Assembly: GCF_032854445.1 (NCBI RefSeq)
Contig: NC_088301.1
Location: forward strand, 46,125,116-46,189,115
Direction of reading: 5' to 3'
DNA: 64,000 nt
Source of the DNA: Liolophura sinensis
Taxonomy: Eukaryota > Mollusca > Polyplacophora > Chitonida > Chitonidae
Shown piece by piece: positions 35,801 through 48,000 of this stretch (position 1 is its first letter; the number at the start of each line of letters is the position of its first letter). The notes under the pieces are model-generated. The model made no database searches, was not told the origin of the DNA, and saw only the letters and a list, made by a program, of their open reading frames with translations. Both the position numbers and the translations under genes were made by a program.

Positions 35801-38800
35801 AGACACAGATTATCTGGTCATTATGTCTACTGGAAGTTCAAGAAGGTGAACCTTTAATGAGCTTTTATGGATACCTGAGCAGGAGGCTTCCAGGGCTTTT
35901 ATCCCACTCTTTAGCTAAAAGAATTGTGTATGTCCATCTGTGTGTCCATTCATTTGTCTGTCACTTTGTTTTGTCTGCCTGTTATACTTTCATTTCAAAC
36001 AGTATCCTCATGGTGTATATGCATTGGGAGTATGTGGTAAATGCCATGCTTCTAAACCACAAATATAGCCACATTGCTTTTGGTTTTAGGTTTTAGTAGG
36101 TGGAAAAGGTAAAGTTAAACATCAAGGGAAATGTGTGAAGTCATCCAAACTGGTAATTAGGAGCAGTGGCAGAGACTTATCCCTGAGTTCTAATTTCCTC
36201 TTTAAGATTGAGTTTCTATGGTAAACATAATCTGGCGCTTCGAATGACACAGCAACAGTTGCCATTATGTTTTAGAGTTCATGGGTAAATACCCCGTTAC
36301 TGTGGTTTTCATTTACCTCTGGCCTCTAATCAGACGCTGTTCACCATCTTGTTATTGTCTGAGGTTTCAGTCTTGCCTTACAGACTCTAATCTTCCCAAT
36401 TACTTCTACGTCTCCGCATCTAGTCATTGGTTGGGTAGATGGGCTGCATTGCTCTAACATGATTGATCTGGCATGCACTGGACTTGTGTTTCAGTCATTT
36501 GAGCTTCAACCTTCATGGCATATTTAGCAACAAAATTAAATGGCATATCTTCCTAGCATTAAAAATATTAATGCCAGTACATCAGTTAAGCAAAAAGTTA
36601 AGCATGTTTCTCGTTGAAAATGTATATTGTGTGTCAAAAAAGAAATACATATAGAACTCTGATTGAGAGAAATTTTTATTTATCCTGTTCTAGTTGAATG
36701 AAAACATAGTTAATGACAAAGAGCCAGACACTTTGTGAAATATGTAAAATTCACAAATCTTGGACATATTTCCATAAAGTCCTTTAGTAAACTGGACCTA
36801 CAGGGGTATGAGAATCCAGATAAAATTTCTTGTCTTGTAAGCCAGAGAAAGTTACCCAAGACTTTGTTTGATCCTAACCTTGTTCATCAAGAGAGCCTTG
36901 GAGAGTGTATTTGTGCAATTCTGAAGTTCTGTTGTTTTCAGCTTTATGTAATTGTCTTTCTTGAATTACAGTTTCATCTTTTCCACTTGTCACATTTGAT
37001 TTGTGTCCTTGCTGGTTTTAACGTACTATCCCTTACATTCATGAAGCTCGTGTGTAGACTTTTTGTCATGATCACTGATTATGATTTGGTGTGATTGTGA
37101 AGATACGGGTGTGAGCATCGAGCCCAGTGGAATATAGTTACCAAGCTACATTTGGGCCTTATGGGAGCAGTAGGTTGTCAACTTCAATCATGTCTGCTGC
37201 CCATAAACACTCATAATCTTGAACTACTGTCTTCTGCCCGTCCTCCTGAATCAGCCTTTAGAGCTTCGTCAGCAGCCTACCAGTCATTTGAAGAGACAGA
37301 CCAGTAACTCAGTGAATCCCTACAAAATAAATGTCTGCACGTCCTGAATTGAAACCAAAAGATTTGTTCTCAGTTTCATTGAAAAACTTAAGAACTGATT
37401 TAGCTGAATTGATTAGCAGTGGTGCCTGATGTTCCATTGTGTCAGTTTGGATGGGAAAGGATACGAGCTAAATGTGCTTTTGTAGAGCCATCCTGTGAGG
37501 ACAGCTGCCTGATTGAACTTCCCTTCAGACGGATCTGGCACTCTTCATTTTGGCAGATAGTATAATATATGGCATTTGTCCAGTAGTTCTTTTCTTGGTA
37601 GGCGGGCAAGTGTGCTATTTCACAACTTGTAATTTGTTTTCAATTTTTTACATTGTATATACAAATTATACTTAAAATGTACATAAGGGAGGTACAGATA
37701 TAGAGGCTTAAATATCATTGAAAGGGAAAAAGGGAAACATAACTTTTATTTATTTCTGTATTTATTTGTGCATTGCATTGTTTCATTTCCTGCTTTTTTA
37801 TTTAAGAGTATAAATTTATAACATAAATAGGTCATCAATGCATCACTTACATGTAGAGGATAGGGTTGGAGAATAATTTCTGGGTATACAGAGTAACATA
37901 GTTATTCTGGCTGGCACTTTTTGTCTCACATTAGGCAGCAGATCTTTGGTAACCATATGCACACATTATTAACCCTTGCTACAGCATCTGTGTTTGAACT
38001 TTGACTAAATATAATACCTCTGGAAGCCAGTGCTCCGATCAATCTATAGTACCCAGACTACATATAGTTGATTATATGAACTGCTATGTCTCCTTGTGGT
38101 GCTAGGTATATGGATGAGTTAATTTGTCAGGCTGTCTCGGTTTATTGTTAATTCCCCTTTATGGACGCAGAGAATATGTATCATGTACCAGAAGGGATTG
38201 TCATAAGTTGCTCTTCCAGAAGCTCCCAACCTTGAAAGCGGATGCACTGAGGTGTTTGGATGGTACTTTGAGTTGGCAGCAATCTGAATATGGACACATA
38301 GGATAGGAAAACAACCTTATCTATAGAAAGGTTGGCTGCAGTCCTTAAGGTGCCCCAAAGCAATCTAATTTTATCTTTCTTTATCTTTCTAAAGTTGTCT
38401 TTCAATTTCTAGTCTTTAATGTTTTGTGGACAAATTCATTATGAAAATGTCCAGAGATTTTTTGACTGGATTTCCCGGTTTTTGCACAGATTAGCATATG
38501 CCCGCTGAAGACCTTCCCACCTCAGTTCACATTGATAGAAGCCCTATCTATACATTAACACCAATATTCTGTCCTTTTTGGTGTCAACATTATCACATCT
38601 CTTAGCAGCAGCCTTTAATATATGCTGTCAGAAGCAAACAGGAACACAGTTTTGCAATGCCTGCTTATAAATGATGATAAATAAATTAAAGAAACGATAT
38701 ACCATACAATATCATACAAACCTGATTTAGATACAAATATTTCAACTATATCTCTAGATATAGTATTTGTAATCTTGCTGTGTGGTGATGAAAGAAAAGA

Positions 38801-41762
38801 TCTTCCAAAGCCATGTTGGACTTTAAAGTGGATCAAATCAGTGCAGCTGGATGGTTCATATGCCAATTGCTATGACTACTGATAACAGCTGCATGTAGTC
38901 CAGTAAGATAGTGTCGGTTTGAATGCCGGATTAATGGAAATTTTCATCATCAGAGCCCATTATTGACTCAACAAGTGAAAAGAAAAAAAAATTGCTGGGC
39001 TTTTGATATTGTAAATAAGAACTGCTATGATCTTCGATAAGTCAAAAATGCACTATGAAATTCCAATTTCAAGGGCTTGGACAACAATGTCTCTCATTGT
39101 GCCACAATACTGCATACCGGTACTGCTTAATTCCTCAGTAGGTCCTGTTGCCTATGTCCTGCAATATGACAGCTGGGGTATATTGGTATAGTTAAGAAAA
39201 ACGAATACATCAATTGTAATTTTTTGGGCACTTCAGGAATATATTATTAATTGCACAGGATATATGACTATGTTTTCCTGCATTCTCACTTCTACATGTT
39301 CCATATATATTGAAATTCCATTTCCATGTTTGTGTGTGTAGGGCTACATACCAGCTATATACAGTACAATTATGACTTGCTGATAACCATGCACCGTTGT
39401 CTAGGCCTGCCCTGTGATTGTGGAGCTTAATTGTGAGGCAGTATGAAATTATACTGTCTATAGTCTCTGTGACTATAACAACATAGCTTCAGGTACATGC
39501 ACACGCATATATGGCTAACCCTGCTTCATCAATATGTACAAACAATATCATAGATTATATAGTCTGCTGAAAATTAGATTGTGGTTTGTCCAGGTATGTG
39601 ATTAGATCAATATTCTGTTTGTTCATGAAGGGATAAGAGAAGGAGGTCAGATGAAGTTAGAAGGGTTCAGTTGGAACCCCCTCTCTGCCTCTGCTGCCTC
39701 CAATACCTTTCACCACCCTGCTCACAGTTTTATTCAAATCATTGTTCTGAGTTTGTGGACATTGCAGGCTTGATTCCTCCGGCAGAAATGGAAAGTGTGT
39801 TTGCTGAGTGCTTGCAGGATGAATTGTAAATTGATTTGCTCGTTTCTCGATATACAGATCTGATATTTGTCAAACCGTTACCGAGTGTTTAGAATGTATG
39901 TGCTACATGTAATTTTGATATTGTTAAGTCTAGTCCTACACGAACATTAGTCTTGTGAATCTCTGGCTCCACATATATGAGGCAATGGTGCAGATTAGGC
40001 CCACATGATAAAGAATACATACATACGTATTGCACGTCTGATTCAGTGTTCAGTTTTAGTTTCTAATTGACCATGTTATTGGGGCAATATTATAGGCATC
40101 TGCTGTAATTGATGTTATAATCCTACATGTGAAACAGTCAAATTAAATTGACCTGAACAGGAAACATGCTCTGTTTTCCCGAGATGTTCTCATTGTCACT
40201 CATACCTGAGGTATGCACAGAAACCATTCAACATATACTGTAATTACTATAAAAATGTCACTTTTGATGCCGAACTTACATTTTTCCTCAACTTAAATCC
40301 TGAACACGCCTCATAACACCTTTTAATAATCAATAGAGTTCTTAGGATAGGACAAAATAATGACTTTCTAGTGTATTTATAGGTACCTGGTTGCCTAACA
40401 AACTCGACAGGTAAATCACATAGAGAGCCTTCAGGGGTGACGATGGGGATTGGCTGAGTTTTTAAATTTGTCAGCCATACCTCAAAAAGTAATTTTAAAG
40501 GTTAAAGGATAAAGGCTAATTCGTCATTTATTTAGCAAATGGAGGCAAGTACATTATTCAGATGTTTTGCCCTGATTATTGGATGAAAGAATCCATTACA
40601 ACATTTGTTGCGACACAGAAGTTGCAAAAATTCTGTCATAAATTATTCTGAAAATAGCTTTTCATATGAAACTGTGTGTTATCACATTGTTAACTAACGT
40701 TAGAATCATATAACTGGCCGTATGGTGACGTATGACAAGCATCCATTTTGGGAGCCAAAGATAAAATAAATCATGGTGAAATTGTGTGAAATACATGTGT
40801 AATATATGTCTACCAAGTTTGTTAAACCATTTGAAATACTCTGTTTGCCTTCACCTGAAAAAATGCATTTTTGTATAGCAATTGAAGGTCATGAAATATT
40901 AGTTTCAGTACATAAAAATGAGTGCCCTTTCAGAAAAATTTGATATAATTTCTCAAAAGGATATGACCTTCCTTCCAAATGAACATTAAAAAAAGAAAGA
41001 TGAATAGAACTTTCAGAATCTGGTAAAATAAAGGTTTTAGTCAAGCGTGGATGAAATTACATTTAGGTCAAATGCTCATAAATAATTCACCTCATACACT
41101 GTGTCAGTGGTCCTACCTCTGTTTAATATTTTACATTATGTATAAGCCTGTGGCCTACACGTCCATATAGGGTGCAATACCCATTATATCAAATTTATGA
41201 AACAATCAAGTTCTATCATTTTATGGAGGCTTGCAACAAATGGAAATTACATAGAAAATTCCATAAATTATATATATGTGTCATAAATTCATCCAACAAT
41301 GTATCTGGTATGCTTTATGAGGGTGAAAGAAAGATCAGTGCCAGTTTGTGTTGATGTTCATGTTAATGAGCTGTGTAGTAATATTGATATCTGTGATCCC
41401 GAATATTCAGCTCAAACATTTCTGAAAAATACTGAAGAAATCTATGGTTTCCCTGAATAATGAATGACTTGCAATAAATCAGTGTCAGATTACATTATCA
41501 AATTTGACATTCATAATTTGATAATATCAGTTACATTTAAAACCGCTCATTTATTTTAACAGTTTGGCTAAAAAACTTTGAAGTAAATCTTACAGAAGTG
41601 GCAGAGCAATGGATTAAAAATACTTATTGAACAAAGAAGTAAAAAATTAGATTATTTAAGACTTAATTTAAAATAATGTATTTACTGGTTCACAGTAATA
41701 ACTTTAATATGTCTCTTAATGAATCAAGTTTCACATTGTCAGCATGGTTTTTATAAGTATAA
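32881..41762. other. AT-rich noncoding DNA
   Basis: No exon could be supported on either strand. Frames of 79 and 119 codons (35857-36096, 36735-37094, plus) lack recognisable domains or splice context. A possible SINE remnant ends near 33335 ('ttcacccataaaactca'), recalling the one at 59355. Slightly GC-richer patches at 37.1-37.3 and 39.65-39.73 kb show no clear frame. Confidence 0.45.
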
Positions 41763-41875
41763 ATGTTGAATCAGCATTGACCAATGCTGTGAATGTTGAA
41801 TCAGCATTGACCAGTGCTGTGAATGTTGAATCAGCATTGACAAATGCTGTGGATGTTGAATCAGCATTGACCAAT
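41763..41875 (+). repeat. Tandem repeat, about 3.7 x 30 bp
   Basis: The unit 'atgttgaatcagcattgacc' + 'aatgctgtga' repeats with single-base changes. Each unit contains the inverted pair CAGCATT-gacc-AATGCTG, so each can fold into a small hairpin. Confidence 0.9.
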
Positions 41876-43170
41876 TATTGTGCAGATGTACATGTAGATG
41901 TATATTGACTGCAAACACGATGTGCTAGAATGAAGAAATGAGGATTGCATTTAAAGCTAACCCCAGGTGTGTTATTAACGTACACTTTAGGAGGTATTTT
42001 ATGTGCTGCTCTTCACACATGGAGCTGCAATTAACGTACAAATATAGAACTGCAATCATGTGACTGCAATCTCAGATGCTGATGTATAGTGCAAGAGGAA
42101 CGAATGTTGTTACCATTGAAATTCCGAACTTCGGTCTCCTACTTCAGTGCCAAGCACATGGTATTCTTCAAGCAAATAATTGATGCCATTTTTGCCTTTA
42201 TGATGGTGATTTTATTAATGCCCATCAATGATGCCCAGCCATTAAAACTGACCTTATGTAACCTGTTATCTTGAATTTTCTGACTGGGTAGAAGAGTAGT
42301 GTATTTTTTTGAAATTAAACAATGCTTTCAGGAATATATTGGTGATACATGCATATCACAACAGCGTCTCTTTTAATGGGAAGGATTGCCACCAAGCCAT
42401 CACAGATTTATAATGAGATTCACATACTGACCTTGGACTTCCCTGTATTCCTCTTATGCTATGCGCCAAGTGCAAAAAAAGTCAGCTGTAAGCTCTTACT
42501 TCATACCTGATCTACTCTCTTGATGCAAATGCTTTGCGCAGTGTTTGTGACCATCTGAAGTCTACCATGCATTTATTTTATTTTTTCATTTTGTACTTGT
42601 GTTAGTTAAAATTCCACTGACTGATCAAAATCCATTTATTTATATAAAGTGTGAGGATATGGATTTGATGTCACTGATGCTAGATATACATGTAACTCAG
42701 AGAGTCAAACCATGGGATAACTGTATTTACACCCCATAATCTGTTCTCAAATTTTTAAATTTGAGACGTTTAGCCTTTACAATCTGATACATTAATATAC
42801 ATATATGAGAATAGGGGCAGAGCCTTAATGCTCTTTAATTGCTTTAAATAAATTCAGAATTTCATTTTTCTTTTTTTCACTGTACATACAAATATATTAG
42901 ACCTGTAACAGAAGAAATTTGACTGTAAGACCATAAGGGAGGTGTACATGTAGTTAAATTACCGTACTGTCTGGTTCATAATGCTGCACTACAAAAGCAG
43001 AGTGGAGATCTTCCCTTGAGATTTGACAATTATCAGTGCTTTGACAACAACCTAAGGGTAGTGTCTGCGGTATAGATCTGTCTTCTAGACATTCTTGAGG
43101 TCAATGTTTTCTCCAGAGTTTTGGTTAAATATCAGGTACAGAACACTGTTACATGTAATTTTGTCCTTAT
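41876..43170. other. AT-rich noncoding DNA
   Basis: No gene or clear repeat seen. Confidence 0.5.
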
Positions 43171-43805
43171 ACCAGACTACATTTGTAAGTATATACCAAA
43201 CTACCTTTGTTAGTATATACCAAACTACATTTGTTAATATACCAAACTACATTTGTTAGTATATACCAAACTACATTTGTTAGTATATACCAAACTACAC
43301 ATGCTGGTATATTCCAAACTACATTTGTTAATGTACCAAACTACATTTGTTAATATACCAAATTAAATTTGTTGGTATATACCAAACTACATTTGTTAAT
43401 ATACCAAACTACATTTGTTAGTATAAACCCAAACTACATTTGTTAGTATAAACCAAACTACATTTGTTAGTATATACCAAACTACATTTTTTTTGGTATA
43501 TATCAAACTACATTTGTTAATATACCAAACTACATTTGTTGGTATAAACCAAACTACATTTGTTAGTATATACCAAACTACATTTTTTTGGTATATGTAA
43601 AACTACATTTGTTAATATACCAAACTACATTTGTTAGTATATACCAAACTACATTTGTTAATATACCAAACTACATTTGTTGGTATAAACCAAACTACAT
43701 TTGCTAGTGTATGTCAAACTACATTTGTTAGTATATACCAAACTACATTTGTTAATATATCAAGCTCCACTTGCTGGTATATACCAAACTACATTTGTTA
43801 GTATT
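43171..43805 (+). repeat. Minisatellite, mixed 22- and 24-bp units (left block)
   Basis: About 28 copies of 'accaaactacatttgttagt' + 'atat' (24 bp) or a shorter form with 'aatat' (22 bp). Units near 43490 and 43585 carry a T-run variant. The same repeat resumes at 44918 after 1.1 kb of unrelated DNA. Confidence 0.95.
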
Positions 43806-44917
43806 ACATCTAGGGGTAGTCTTTATTTCCATTGGTTGAGACACACCCAAGGAATGCAACGTCACGCTCACAAAGTAATATCCCCATGGTCACAAGGTAA
43901 TATCCAGCGATCACGTGCTTTGATTCCAGTGCGGCTGTCTCCCTTTGTTAGCTTTGTGATGTCTGCTTACTTCGTAATGTATGGTAAAACAACAGCTTAC
44001 AGTTATGGCTTAGTTGTTGACATAAAATCCAGTGATTTAAACACATCCCGAAAAGGTACACTGTTTTTTCGGTATTATAGAACATATGGTGCATGCCTTG
44101 GGATGGGGTAGGAGGAATTGTCAGCTCTCTACAAGAGCTATTCAACTCTGGTTTTCCACTCATTGAATATCACTTCTCTTGAGCTGACAATTCCTCATAT
44201 CTCATCCCACAGCAAGTGTCAGCTCTTGACAATTGATATTCAACTCTGTGTTCGCACTCATTGCATATCACTTCTCTCAAGAAGACAATTCCTTATGTCT
44301 CATCCCACAGCAAGTGTCAGCTCTCGACAACTGATATTCAACTCTGGTTTCCCACTCATTGAATATCACTTCTCTTGAGCTGACAATTCCTCATATCTCA
44401 TCCCACAGCAAGTGTCAGCTCTCGACAACTGATATTCAACTCTGGTTTCCCACTCATTGAATATCACTTCTCTTGAGCTGACAATTCCTCATATCTCATC
44501 CCACAGCAAGTGTCAGCTCTCGACAACTGATATTCAACTCTGGTTTCCCACTCATTGAATATCACTTCTCTTGAGCTGACAATTCCTCATATCTCATCCC
44601 ACAGCAAGTGTCAGCTCTCGACGACTGATATTCAACTCTGTGTTCGCACTCATTGCATATCACTTCTCTCAAGAAGACAATTCCTTATGTCTCATCCCAC
44701 AGCAATTGTCAGCTATCAACAAGTGATATTCAACTCTGTTTTCGCACTCGTTGAATATCACTTGTCTCGAGATGACAATTCTTTATGTCTCATCCCACAG
44801 CAATTATCAGCTCTCAACAAGTGATATTCAACTCTGGTTTGGCACTCGTTGAATATCACTTGTCTCGAGATGACAGTTCATGTCTCATCCCATAGCATGC
44901 CCTATCTGTACAATATG
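43806..44917. mobile_element. 1.1-kb insert splitting the minisatellite; candidate non-autonomous element with hairpin array
   Basis: Unrelated sequence separates two blocks of the same minisatellite, so insertion into it is the simplest explanation. The borders have weak inverted similarity: TACATCTAGGGG at the left, and TACAGATAGGGC read from the right on the other strand. The left 300 bp are single-copy; the rest is the hairpin array at 44114-44895. A GCATGC + TGGGATG motif brackets the array in inverted orientation (44093-44106 and 44885-44900). No transposase is present. Elements that carry an internal tandem array are known in bivalves, but membership is inference. Confidence 0.5.
44114..44895 (+). 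repeat. Array of eight 98-bp hairpin repeats
   Basis: Units start (at 'tgtcag' or its variant) at 44119, 44217, 44315, 44413, 44511, 44609, 44707 and 44805, a constant 98-bp step. Each unit is an inverted repeat with ~31-base arms and a 15-base loop, followed by a spacer ending 'ctcatcccacagcaa'. In unit 7 the inner arm is perfect (ACAAGTGATATTCAAC and its complement) and the outer AATTGTCA also pairs. The outer ends of unit 1 (GGAATTGTCAGCTC) are perfect as well. Units 2, 6 and 7-8 are subtypes. Open frames at 44118-44378 and 44555-44824 follow from the repeat and are not genes. Confidence 0.95.
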
Positions 44918-45050
44918 TACCAAACTATATTTATATGTTAAATATACATTTGTACCAAACTACATTTGTTAGTATATACCAAACTACATTTGTTAGTATA
45001 TACCAAACTACATTTGTTAATATACAAAACTATATTAGTTAATATAGCAA
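44918..45050 (+). repeat. Minisatellite, 22/24-bp units (right block)
   Basis: About five copies of the same 'accaaactacatttgttagt' unit as 43171-43805, in the same orientation, with degenerate outer copies. Confidence 0.9.
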
Positions 45051-48000
45051 CTGTGCCAGAACACTTGAAATCCCCAGGCTTATATCATGCATGACCTTCC
45101 AGTATGGCAAATGAAATATTCATGCCAATTATGTCAGTAGCGAGTCCAAATAACTGAGTAAAAATGTGGTACATTTACAAATGAAATGTAACTATTTAAG
45201 ACAACTGGAAATTGTTGTTTGTGTTTCATCTTTGTATATATTCATGTAGCTGTTGTAATTCATAAAATTCATTGTATAAAATGTTGGAAATTAGAACTGT
45301 CATGATACAGTGAAACTTCAGTAGCACCACCCAGTTGGTCATGTGTATTCTCTAGAACATGTACATGGTATATGCATTTCTACTCATGGTGCCTTCACAG
45401 CATAATATGTACACAAGTGGAGCATGTAGTCTGCGTGTGGTGTGTGATCGCTATGTAGTTATCATTACAAATGTATGGGACATATTGACATCAGACAGGG
45501 CATTCGCATCAGATTACCTTGGCTAGACATTTTGTCATCATGTTATGCGATCTAGCTGGCAGGTGGTCCTATAGGTGAGAAAAATCATGGAATAAGTCAG
45601 AGTCCTGTTAAAACACAACAGACCATCAACATAGCCATTACCCTAATCAACCCTGATCAGTTAACCAGTGGATTAATTCATGAAAAATAGAATTGATCTG
45701 TGAAAGGCTTGAACTGGACTGATCTCTCGGTTGAGGGGTTTGGATTGGTGGGGGGAAGGGGGTGGTTAGTAGTTCATGGTGACAGAGAAGGGGTTTAGCA
45801 GAATAATTCCCCTAACCCTGGATATATATGTATGGCCATATATACCTTCATGCCATAACAAAGAGAGCAGACATGTGAATGAAGGAAGATGACAGAAATA
45901 GCCTCCATGAGTGATCCCTTGCTTAACTGAGAGACAACTCTAAAACAATTGTGGCTGTTAGGGGGACAAAGACCCTGATGGACTCTTATCTGCTAACAGT
46001 CTGACAAAGACTGGTAGTTTACTAATACATGTATCAGGCAACACTAGAAAATCTAGCACATGACTAAATTCATCGCTGGTGAAAACCTAAAGTTTATCAG
46101 CTGGTAAATTTCAAATGCTTACTTTTGAAATTGTTATATCTGGCAGAAGTTTAAAAGCATACTGCAGGTGTATAAATTTAAAGTTCTTTTTGAGTGGAAA
46201 AATTAAATTTCCTAAGAGCAGACTAATACATATTAAATGTGGTAAAGTAATATGAATCATGTTATTTTTACCTGTTTTTGTTTTTAAGCAGAATGATAAA
46301 AGATTTCATAACTCAATGCCATGTAGAAGCAAACATAAGCTTTTAAATGATATGCCTTTCTTCAATTTTAATCTGACAACCCACTCTTGTTCCCCCATGC
46401 ACTGTCCTAACTACATATACCTATCTACATATACTAAAACTGCTTTGTATAAAAAAGTGTTGTGTTTTTGTTTTTGTATTTTTCACCAGCATTCAGGATA
46501 AATTGCAATCAGTCAGACTGTATTAACCAGCATTCTTCCAGAATAAGTGCATTGGAAACCCCAAAGCTAAACATAACTGATGAATAATTCAAGCAGTCAA
46601 CCAAGCTGCATGATCTTTATTCTTTCGTTTTCCGGTCTGCTCTGACTTATCCTATTATCTCAGGCGAAAATATTTATTTACATGCAACAGATTTAGTAAA
46701 GAAAAAAAAAAGAAAAGACCAAAAAATTGTTTCTTGTATTGTAGGAATTTAGCAGATGGAGAGAGGCCCTGTTATATATTGATAGATGATGGTGAAAAGC
46801 TTTCATTGAAATGAATTCTAGAGATGAGGTGAGCATTCATAATGTGCAAAAATCATGAGTTTGTGAGCGAGTCACCATGCTATTACATGTATAATGTTTT
46901 GTCCAATAAGCATTGCTATACTGAATTACAATCAGAGGGGCTAGAGCATTCCTTTTGTAACTAGGAAACCACGGATTCGGTCCGGATTTCTGTCATTCTT
47001 TGGATGGCAATTGACAATCATTATGGATCTTTCTTGCTTGGTATTCCATGTATGCAGAATTAAGTAAAAAGAGAGATGCTTGATCACAATGAGTTATATG
47101 TTAGGTCACGTGTATGTGTTAATCTCTTCCAGTCTGTGTGGCCACTGGAGCACCATGACTTAGAAAATATGAAAATATTGAGGTATTATGGGAAATGATA
47201 TTTTTGCTGTTGTTGAATCTGATGCTGAAACTTCATTGGACTGTCTTGAGCACTGGAGTAATGCTGGTTGCTTTGTCAGGCTGATATGGTCCCTTCAGCA
47301 GATTTACCATGATACTTCTTCACATGTTGAACCGTTGTCTTGTTAACATTATTACCACATTGCGTATTTCGTTTCTAAATAGAAATAGGAGATCGGCTGT
47401 TTCTGTCATTGTGTGCACAAATCATTGTGCATTGGAGGAATCTTATGAAAAGAATATGTGACATAGTATCACAGTTTATATTATTCTGATTTAAGGGGAT
47501 AGATCAATTGCTTGTTGGTCTGGTGTCTGCGGCTGTAGGTGAGATAGCAATGACCTTGCAAGGGAGATACAATTAATTAATTGGTGACACAAAGAAACTC
47601 CTAAGTCAATCATATATGCCAAAACTTGTTGAAGGCAATGTTAAAATCCACACAAAAATATGACATCAGAAGGGACCCTTGTGCTGTGTGCATACTAACA
47701 TATAGAGAGACTGAAAATTATGCTTAACCATGACCATGATGATATATAACCTTATTCTACGATTTTTAACGATTTTAATGACTGTACGGGTCATTATGTG
47801 ATTACTCCTGTCCAAGATGTGGATTAAGTTTAACTAAAGTTCTAGATCACTTTAGAGCAATTATTTCCGAAATATGCTGGCAATCACTTGTCTTCCACCC
47901 GTATGGATTTTTACACATTTTCTTGTTTATTAAATCTGGGAAAATTAAATGCCAAAGGCCAGTGGTTTACTCCAGGCTAATTCCAAATTCCTTCAAGCAC

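Noticed and set aside
36735-37094. 119-codon plus-strand frame
   Set aside because: Hydrophobic, T-rich stretch with no recognisable family, splice signals or upstream context.
43701-44111. 136-codon plus-strand frame
   Set aside because: Its first third is the 22/24-bp minisatellite read in frame and the rest is the unrelated insert.
44118-44824. Two plus-strand frames of 86 and 89 codons with shared peptides
   Set aside because: They are translations of the 98-bp hairpin array, and the frame changes between units because 98 is not a multiple of three.
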